Shown: positions 6,655 to 11,436 of the stretch, piece after piece
Position numbering within the stretch: position 1 is the stretch's first letter
How the letters are laid out: the number at the start of each line of letters is the position of its first letter
Assembly: GCA_018969455.1 (NCBI GenBank)
Contig: JAGWYI010000078.1
Span: 1 to 11,436, forward strand
Direction of reading: 5' to 3'
DNA: 11,436 nt
Origin: Bacteroidota bacterium
GTDB taxonomy: Bacteria > Bacteroidota > Bacteroidia > Chitinophagales > Saprospiraceae
Made by a program: the position numbers and the translations under genes
The notes under the pieces: generated by a model
Databases searched by the model: none
What the model was told of the DNA's origin: nothing
What the model saw: the letters and a program-made list of their open reading frames with translations, nothing else

Positions 6655-7683
6655 ATGAAAAAAATCGGAATCCTGCACGGGAAAGAAAGTTCTTTTCCCG
6701 AAGCATTTGTAGAAAGGATCAACTCCAAAAACATCAAGGGAATCCATGCCGAACCCGCTTTGGTTGACGAAGTTATGCAGGGCAATCCTACCCCTTACAC
6801 GGTATTGCTCGACCGGATCAGCCAGGATGTGCCTTTTTATCGTGCGTATTTGAAAAATGCCGCCTTGAATGGCACGGCGGTTATGAACAACCCTTTCTGG
6901 TGGAGCGCCGATGAGAAGTTTTTCAACAACTGTTTGTCTACCAAAATCGGCATGCCGGTTCCACGCACCATTTTGCTGCCTTCCAAGCAAATGCCGCCCG
7001 ACACGACGGCACAAAGTTTCCGGAACATGAAATACCCGCTGGATTGGGAAAAAATGATCGAATACCTGGGCGGCTTTCCTTTGTTTATGAAACCCCACTC
7101 TGGCGGCGGCTGGAAAAACGTGTACAAAATTCACAATTTTGATGAGTTTTTTGCGGCCTACAACGAAACGGATACGCTGGTGATGCTGCTCCAGGAAGCC
7201 ATCGAATTTGAGGCTTATTTTCGCTGCTATTGCCTGGGCGCCAAGTATGTACGCATTATGGATTACGAGCCCCGCAATCCGCACCACCTGCGTTATGTAG
7301 CCGACCACAAAATTTCCAAAGAAAAACGGGCAGAAATGGAAGATTATGTGCTGCGCATCAACAAGGCCCTCGGTTACGACTTCAACACCGTAGAATTTGC
7401 CATTCGGGATGGCATCCCTTATGCCATTGATTTTTGCAATCCTGCACCCGATGCCGATGTGGCTTCGGTAGGTGAAGAAAATTTTGAGTGGGTGGTGGAA
7501 CATGCAGCACTAATGGCCATTGAGCGCGCCCAAAACCACAAAGCAGGCGGTGACAACCTCAGCTGGGGCACTTATGTTTCAGGCGCCGTGGCAGGCCAAT
7601 TGCCTGTTCTGCCCGAAGGCAGCAGCGTGGATGCCGAAAAACCCAAAAAAGCCGGCAAAGCTTCCCGGGCAAAAAAAGTCTGA
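6655..7683 (+). CDS. ATP-grasp superfamily carboxylate ligase (RimK-like)
   Basis: 342 residues, ATG start, TGA stop. Seen: an N-terminal pre-grasp part beginning KKIGILHG; the ATP-binding strand and glycine loop FMKPHSGGGWKNVYK (K146, about 144-158); LLQEAIEF as the adenine-lid region (about 178-185); and a metal-binding end NTVEFAIRDG...AIDFCNPAPDAD with E247, D259 and N262. Together these are the ATP-grasp signature: a carboxylate is activated as an acyl phosphate and joined to an amine or thiol. The substrate is unknown and no partner gene is adjacent. The last ~15 residues (EKPKKAGKASRAKKV) form a basic Lys/Ala tail that looks disordered and is separate from the catalytic fold. The gene stands alone, with its own promoter and terminator, so it is probably monocistronic. 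Confidence 0.9.
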   Translation: MKKIGILHGKESSFPEAFVERINSKNIKGIHAEPALVDEVMQGNPTPYTVLLDRISQDVPFYRAYLKNAALNGTAVMNNPFWWSADEKFFNNCLSTKIGMPVPRTILLPSKQMPPDTTAQSFRNMKYPLDWEKMIEYLGGFPLFMKPHSGGGWKNVYKIHNFDEFFAAYNETDTLVMLLQEAIEFEAYFRCYCLGAKYVRIMDYEPRNPHHLRYVADHKISKEKRAEMEDYVLRINKALGYDFNTVEFAIRDGIPYAIDFCNPAPDADVASVGEENFEWVVEHAALMAIERAQNHKAGGDNLSWGTYVSGAVAGQLPVLPEGSSVDAEKPKKAGKASRAKKV

Positions 7684-7728
7684 GATCGCTTATATACAGG
7701 TATAAAACATCTGTAAAATACATTATTC

Positions 7729-7771
7729 AATACCTGCAAGTATCCATTGAGGGCTTGCAGGTATTTTTATT
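7729..7771 (+). terminator. Rho-independent terminator of the ATP-grasp gene
   Basis: A perfect 12-bp stem (AATACCTGCAAG with CTTGCAGGTATT) encloses a 13-nt loop and is followed by TTTATTTG. It begins 45 nt after the TGA at 7681-7683. Confidence 0.85.
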
Positions 7772-8250
7772 TGTTAAAATTACGCATCAATAAAAAATTT
7801 AACATTTTTGTATAAAAAATATTTGATATTTGTGCTTCCAAAAATAATATCTCAAAACCGAGCTAATCTGAATGAAAACTCCCCGCGCTCCGATTGCCCG
7901 GCGCATCGCCGGCCTGTGTACTTTTCCGCCTTCCCTGCTGTACAATTTCCGTTTCCATCCGCCCGATTTTCCGGGCGCTCCTCCCAATTTTTGATTACCG
8001 CGATGCCTCCAATACCCGCCAACCCTTGTCGGCCCAGCGTCGGCAAGGTGTGCCTTTGCTAAAAATTTGGTGCGGTTTTTGTGGCAAAGATTGCATCTTA
8101 ATCACGCTCCATCCAGCATGCCTCCATGCTTTGAATTCATCCTTTGTATCTGCCCGGTTCGGGCCAGAAAGATACATACAGATGTAGCGGCCGTTTAATT
8201 TCTTTTTTGTTCCACTGCATTTTAAAAAAAAAATCAAAGCCGGTTCACTT
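7772..8250. other. Non-coding stretch with clustered GC-rich inverted repeats
   Basis: About 480 bases without a convincing gene. The first ~80 bases are very AT-rich (TTTG at 7807 and GATATTTG at 7825 are a poor promoter match). The centre is GC-richer and holds short hairpins: CCGGCG-CAT-CGCCGG (7898-7912); CGCCCG with a 6-nt loop (7960-7977); an 8-bp stem with one G.U pair, CCTTGTCG with CGGCAAGG (8024-8048); AGCATG-CCTC-CATGCT (8115-8130); and an imperfect TCTGCCCG/CGGGCCAGA repeat (8149-8168). A ten-A tract (8224-8233) precedes the sigma-54 promoter. Possible ORFs here begin at non-ATG codons or lack family-like sequence. It may be a regulatory region, an unrecognised structured RNA, or a decayed gene. 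Confidence 0.5.
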
Positions 8251-8268
8251 TTGGCACGCTCCTTGCAA
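8251..8268 (+). promoter_or_regulatory. Sigma-54 (RpoN) promoter
   Basis: TTGGCACGCTCCTTGCAA matches the sigma-54 -24/-12 consensus TTGGCACG-N4-TTGCA in full. The invariant GG (8253-8254) and GC (8265-8266) are exactly 10 nt apart. The predicted start is near 8278, giving a leader of about 84 nt to the ATG at 8362. Such promoters need an AAA+ enhancer-binding activator; none is encoded in this window. Inverted repeats at 8115-8130 and 8149-8168, roughly 80-140 bp upstream, are at a typical distance for activator sites. Confidence 0.78.
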
Positions 8269-8361
8269 ATGAAGGAGTATTACCGAATAATCAAACAAAA
8301 CAGCCTTTATCTCGGCGATCAAACACACACTATCCTAATCACCAATACCGATCCTGAAATT

Positions 8362-9009
8362 ATGAAACCATCATTCATCATATCCGCACTGTTCCTCGCT
8401 TTTGCGATCTCCGGCGCTCAAGCGCAAACCAAAGGGTTTCAGGCGTTTTTGAGCCAGTTTCCAAAAGCAACACTGCCTTACACCTTCAACGCTGAAGACC
8501 TGCAAGGCCAACTGGAAAAAGGAATCGCTCCAAAAACGGCCGCCTTGTCCTGGGAATTTTATGATTTCCTTCCAGAACTGGAACGCAGTGCACAATACAG
8601 CAGCATGCCGGTTCGCCCCGAGCCGCTGGCTTCTTTCGAAACACCACAATATTATGCGGTTCTGTACAATGTAGCGCGCGGCCTTACCCGCGGCACACGC
8701 ACTTACAGCATCAGCGTGTTTGATAAAAAAGGAAACTACATCGGCTCTCACTTCGTTGCAGGCACTACACCTTCGGTTCTGACAGTTGCCACCATCAACG
8801 AAGACCTGACCGCCCTTGTTCAGGAGTTTAAAATCAACTGGGCCAACGACTACCGCACGGCCGGACTGAAAAACAACAAAGTAACCGGACTTACCCTGGT
8901 TGATCGCATCACCATCGAACTCGCTACAGAAGGCAATCCGGATCAAATTGAGTGGACCAACCGCATCGAAGCCGGTCAGGCTTCCAACGACCTGGTAAAA
9001 ACAAAATAA
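8362..9009 (+). CDS. Secreted protein of unknown function under sigma-54 control
   Basis: 215 residues from the ATG at 8362. The frame stays open back to 8251, but that part overlaps the sigma-54 promoter, and the inner ATG opens a textbook signal peptide (MKPSFIISALFLAFAISGAQ, cleavage probably after AQA). I do not recognise a named family. The mature protein is about 194 residues, soluble, without further membrane segments, lipobox or cysteines, and without a T9SS tail, so a periplasmic location is most likely. Features: an N-terminal helical-looking part (FQAFLSQFPKATLPYTF, then a Pro-rich PVRPEPL), then a beta-rich part (YYAVLYNVARG, TYSISVFDKKGNYIGSHFVAG) that reads like a small propeller or lipocalin-like sheet. 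It has its own promoter and a terminator, so it is probably monocistronic. Its regulation suggests a response to a specific signal. Confidence 0.82.
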   Translation: MKPSFIISALFLAFAISGAQAQTKGFQAFLSQFPKATLPYTFNAEDLQGQLEKGIAPKTAALSWEFYDFLPELERSAQYSSMPVRPEPLASFETPQYYAVLYNVARGLTRGTRTYSISVFDKKGNYIGSHFVAGTTPSVLTVATINEDLTALVQEFKINWANDYRTAGLKNNKVTGLTLVDRITIELATEGNPDQIEWTNRIEAGQASNDLVKTK

Positions 9010-9037
9010 TACATACAACAAGCATTTTCTAAGCATT

Positions 9038-9076
9038 AAAAAGCCCGGTCTGGAACACCAGATCGGGCTTTTTTTT
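9038..9076. terminator. Bidirectional rho-independent terminator
   Basis: A 12-bp stem (AGCCCGGTCTGG with CCAGATCGGGCT, one G.U pair) around the loop AACA is flanked by A's on the left and T8 on the right. It ends the secreted-protein gene in one direction and the aldehyde dehydrogenase transcript in the other (TTTTT on the minus strand). Confidence 0.88.
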
Positions 9077-9081
9077 ACCCC

Positions 9082-9116
9082 TACCGAAGGGATCGCTCCA
9101 GGCGGCCCCTTCGGTA
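9082..9116. repeat. Second inverted repeat between converging genes
   Basis: Perfect 10-bp arms TACCGAAGGG and CCCTTCGGTA enclose a 15-nt loop, 9 nt past the aldehyde dehydrogenase stop. No T-run follows on either strand, so it is probably not itself a terminator; it may protect the 3' end of the leftward transcript. Confidence 0.6.
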
Positions 9117-9125
9117 CGTACAACT

Positions 9126-10577
9126 TCAATCAAAATCGGTGGCATAAGTTACATTTTTGGGCTCCGTGAAAAAGCGCAAAGCATCCCAACCGCCCTCCCG
9201 GCCAATACCCGAATGCTTCACACCGCCAAAAGGCGTGCGCAAATCGCGCAACATCCAGGTATTTACCCATACGATGCCTGCCTGTAGCGATTGGGTGAGC
9301 CGGTGCACCCGGGCAAGATCGTTGGTCCAGAGGGTTGCACTAAGTCCGTATGGGGTTCCATTGGCTAATGCCAGGGCTTCGGCTTCAGTGTCGAAGGGCT
9401 GCAAAGTCACGACCGGACCAAAAATTTCTTCCTGATTGCTGCGGCAGTGGATCGACAGTCCTTCGATAACGGTTGGTTCGAGGTACCAGCCGCCAGATAA
9501 TTCGCCCCCCAAATCCAGGCTTTTCCCGCCGCACAGGATTTTCCCGCCTTCTTCCTGCGCCAGTTGAATGTAGGATTTCACTTTTTCAAAATGGGCCTGA
9601 CTCACCACTGCGCCCAAACGGCTGCCCGGGTGGCTTGGGTCGCCCACCTTGAGTGCCTGCACCTGCGCCACAAAATCGGCCCTGAAGCGCTCATAAATCG
9701 ATTTTTCAACATAAATACGGGACCCGCAGAGGCAAATTTGCCCCTGGTTGTTGAACGAGGAACGCACCGTGGTTTCGAGCATGCGCTCATAATGGCAATC
9801 GGCAAAAATGAGGTTGGGATTTTTACCGCCCAATTCAAGCGAGAGTTTTTTAAACATGGGCGCCGCCACCCGGGCAATTTCGGCCCCGGCGCGGGTGCTG
9901 CCGGTAAAAGAAATCGCCTTCACCTCGGGGTGTGCCACCAGACTTGCCCCGGCGCGGGGGCCGTTGCCATGTACAATGTTCAAAACACCGGGTGGCAAAC
10001 CGGCTTTTTGGCATATTTCACCCAAAAGTGCGGCCGTTAAAGGCGTCACTTCGGAGGGTTTCCCAATCACACAGTTGCCGGCGGCGAGCGCAGGGGCAAT
10101 TTTCCAGGTAAACAGGTACAGCGGCAGATTCCAGGGTGAAATGCACCCCACCACACCCAAGGGCTGGCGGAGCGTGTAACTAAGGGCCGTACCCGGCATT
10201 TGGTAACTTTCGGAGCCAAAATGCAGCAAAGCGGTCGCAAAAAACTTGAAATTCAGGGCTGCACGCGGGATGTCGATGTTCCGGGCCGTGCTGATGGTTT
10301 TGCCCGAGTCGCGGCTTTCGGCCTCGGCCAGTTCGTCGAGCCGTTCCATAATACCATCGGCTATGGCGCGCAGGATGTCGTGCCGGCTTTCCAGAGCGGT
10401 GTTCGACCAGGCTGGAAAGGCGGCCTTGGCGGCATCTACGGCTGCTTGTACGTCATCGGCATCCGAATCGGGGATTTGTCCGTACATTTTGCCGGTTGCG
10501 GGTTCGAAATTATCGAGGTAGCGGCCGTTTCGGGGCGGAGTATGGAGGCCGTTTATGTAGTTGGCGAGTATCTGCAT
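9126..10577 (-). CDS. Aldehyde dehydrogenase, 2-hydroxymuconic/2-aminomuconic semialdehyde type
   Basis: 483 residues from the ATG at 10577; a TTG 24 nt upstream lies inside the preceding gene and is not preferred. Full-length ALDH: SPWN (N150), the NAD-binding lysine in IGKPSEVTP (K173), FTGSTRAG, the general base in LELGGKNP (E248) and the nucleophile in NQGQICLCG (C282). The 34-residue spacing of E248 and C282 is canonical. The C-terminal block WVNTWMLRDLRTPFGG...SGIGREGG is the pattern of the DmpC/ALDH8 branch, which oxidises 2-hydroxymuconic or 2-aminomuconic semialdehyde with NAD+ in aromatic or kynurenine degradation. No other genes of these pathways are in view, so the assignment is by subfamily only. 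It starts 4 nt after the stop of the amidotransferase gene, implying one transcript and possible translational coupling. Confidence 0.93.
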   Translation of the reverse strand: MQILANYINGLHTPPRNGRYLDNFEPATGKMYGQIPDSDADDVQAAVDAAKAAFPAWSNTALESRHDILRAIADGIMERLDELAEAESRDSGKTISTARNIDIPRAALNFKFFATALLHFGSESYQMPGTALSYTLRQPLGVVGCISPWNLPLYLFTWKIAPALAAGNCVIGKPSEVTPLTAALLGEICQKAGLPPGVLNIVHGNGPRAGASLVAHPEVKAISFTGSTRAGAEIARVAAPMFKKLSLELGGKNPNLIFADCHYERMLETTVRSSFNNQGQICLCGSRIYVEKSIYERFRADFVAQVQALKVGDPSHPGSRLGAVVSQAHFEKVKSYIQLAQEEGGKILCGGKSLDLGGELSGGWYLEPTVIEGLSIHCRSNQEEIFGPVVTLQPFDTEAEALALANGTPYGLSATLWTNDLARVHRLTQSLQAGIVWVNTWMLRDLRTPFGGVKHSGIGREGGWDALRFFTEPKNVTYATDFD

Positions 10578-10581
10578 GGTT

Positions 10582-11160
10582 TTAAATGAATTGGCGGGCA
10601 AAAGATACCCAGTTTTGAATCATTTCCAGTCCGAATTCGGTAAGGATCGATTCCGGATGAAATTGCATGCCCCAAATGGGTAAATTTTCATGAGTCAAGG
10701 CCATCAAAACGCCATCATCGGCAAAAGCAAGCGGACGCAAGGGGCTGTTATCGAGTTTTCCGAGGGCAAGCGAGTGGTAACGCATAACAGAAAATTGATC
10801 GGGCAGGCCATCAAACATCGGATGATCCACATGGTGTATGCGCGATGTTTTGCCGTGTTTGGGCGCAGGTGCGTGCAGGAGGGGAACTCCAAACTGCAAA
10901 CCAATAGCTTGCATGCCCAAACACACCCCCAGAATGGGTTTTCTATTGCAGAAATGGGCCAACAAATTCATCAAGACACCCGCATTTTCAGGCCGTTTGG
11001 GTCCGGGAGAAAGGACAATTGCCTGAAAATCCATGTTTTGAAAATCTTTTTCTTCCAGGGCGTCATTCCGGAGCACCAGGCATTCGGCGCCTGCCCGCGT
11101 AAGGTAATCGTATAGATTGTAGGTAAAAGAGTCGTAATTATCCAACAAAAGAAGACGCAT
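10582..11160 (-). CDS. pabA: Anthranilate/aminodeoxychorismate synthase component II (TrpG/PabA)
   Basis: 192 residues, complete, ATG start, usual length for the family. Class I glutamine amidotransferase: N-terminal LLLDNYDSFTYNL, oxyanion strand SPGPKRPENAG, nucleophile C80 in GVCLGMQAIG, KHGKTSRIHH, and catalytic H168/E170 in FHPES. It releases ammonia from glutamine for a chorismate-converting component I (PabB or TrpE), giving 4-amino-4-deoxychorismate for folate or anthranilate for tryptophan. TrpG and PabA cannot be told apart reliably by sequence, and some bacteria use one protein for both; no trp genes adjoin, so PabA is mildly favoured. It lies between a partial upstream gene (6-nt gap) and the aldehyde dehydrogenase (4-nt gap). 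Confidence 0.92.
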   Translation of the reverse strand: MRLLLLDNYDSFTYNLYDYLTRAGAECLVLRNDALEEKDFQNMDFQAIVLSPGPKRPENAGVLMNLLAHFCNRKPILGVCLGMQAIGLQFGVPLLHAPAPKHGKTSRIHHVDHPMFDGLPDQFSVMRYHSLALGKLDNSPLRPLAFADDGVLMALTHENLPIWGMQFHPESILTEFGLEMIQNWVSFARQFI

Positions 11161-11166
11161 AGCAGC

Positions 11167-11436
11167 TCAGTTTTCGATTCCGTCGTCGTTTTGTTGGGGT
11201 TTGTTTTTTTGGGGGCGGGGTTTTGGGGGTGTAATTACATCGGGTGCACCTTCAATGAGGGTATTTTTATCCGGGATTTCATAAATTTTCTTTTTACCCT
11301 CGGTACGTTCAATCCCATAACGTTCCAGACGATCCATCCAATCGAGTGATGCGCCCCAAACATCCTGGGCGACGGGTTTAAATCGGATGGCAAAATTTTT
11401 AGCAGCCGATGGCATCACCTCCAGGAGGGGCCAAAA
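11167..11436 (-). CDS. Unknown protein, C-terminal 89 residues (5' partial)
   Basis: The minus-strand frame stays open to the right window edge, so the start is outside; internal GTG/ATG codons at 11413-11418 need not be the start. The visible end reads PLLEVMPSAAKNFAIRF, then DVWGASLDWMDRLERYGI, and finishes in a disordered Pro/Lys/Gln-rich tail (PPKPRPQKNKPQQND). I do not recognise the family. It ends 6 nt before the amidotransferase start and is probably in the same operon; whether it is functionally linked cannot be judged. Confidence 0.7.
   Translation of the reverse strand, partial: FWPLLEVMPSAAKNFAIRFKPVAQDVWGASLDWMDRLERYGIERTEGKKKIYEIPDKNTLIEGAPDVITPPKPRPQKNKPQQNDDGIEN

Noticed and set aside
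6625..7503. 292-residue open frame on the minus strand opposite the ATP-grasp gene
   Set aside because: It mirrors the codon pattern of the real gene, and its sequence has no recognisable domain.
7995..8237. 80-residue minus-strand frame in the gene-free stretch, with a somewhat protein-like middle (EFKAWRHAGWSVIKM)
   Set aside because: Short, overlaps the inverted repeats, does not continue past 7995 in any frame with sensible sequence, and matches nothing I recognise; a decayed gene cannot be excluded.
8371..9129. 252-residue open frame on the minus strand opposite the secreted protein
   Set aside because: It spans the terminator and antisense of a gene with a signal peptide; the plus-strand gene has the promoter and terminator.
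1..11436. CRISPR array, tRNA, rRNA, insertion sequence or prophage genes
   Set aside because: No regularly spaced repeats, cloverleaf, rRNA-like sequence, transposase or integrase was found on either strand.

Overview
The window looks like chromosomal DNA from a Bacteroidota bacterium, probably of the Saprospiraceae/Haliscomenobacter type. Two genes end in type IX secretion (T9SS) type A C-terminal sorting domains. Two promoters fit the Bacteroidota TTTG-N18/19-TAnnTTTG pattern, and start codons lack strong Shine-Dalgarno sequences. The phrase pattern in the beta-propeller-like T9SS protein (PNGKIYIS, then PNYRLFD, then a Cys-containing DTLGI stretch) is the style I know from that family. This placement is inference from recognition, not from a search.

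Layout from left to right. 1-1119 (+) is the 3' part of a metal-dependent amidohydrolase whose start lies outside the window. 1172-2308 (-) is an AAA/DUF4143 ATPase, visibly AT-richer than its neighbours, with two closely related tandem palindromes just upstream (2339-2402). 2461-3987 (-) is a complete secreted T9SS protein with propeller-like repeats. 4047-4721 (-) is the C-terminal remnant of a second, originally much larger T9SS protein, followed by a strong terminator. 4849-5871 (-) is a radical SAM/SPASM enzyme, divergent from 6000-6536 (+), a single-pass membrane protein with a PKD-like domain. 6655-7683 (+) is an ATP-grasp enzyme with a clear promoter and terminator. A long non-coding stretch (7684-8361) holds several GC-rich inverted repeats and ends in an almost textbook sigma-54 promoter driving 8362-9009 (+), a secreted protein of unknown function. 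A bidirectional terminator separates it from a leftward run: an unknown partial gene (11167-11436), a TrpG/PabA glutamine amidotransferase (10582-11160) and an aldehyde dehydrogenase of the 2-hydroxymuconic/2-aminomuconic semialdehyde type (9126-10577). These are packed with 4-6 nt gaps and are probably one operon.

No single coherent multi-gene system is evident. The window is mostly ordinary chromosome with short transcription units. The parts most worth a second look are the sigma-54 promoter and its upstream inverted repeats, the twin palindromes beside the ATPase, and the decayed T9SS gene.
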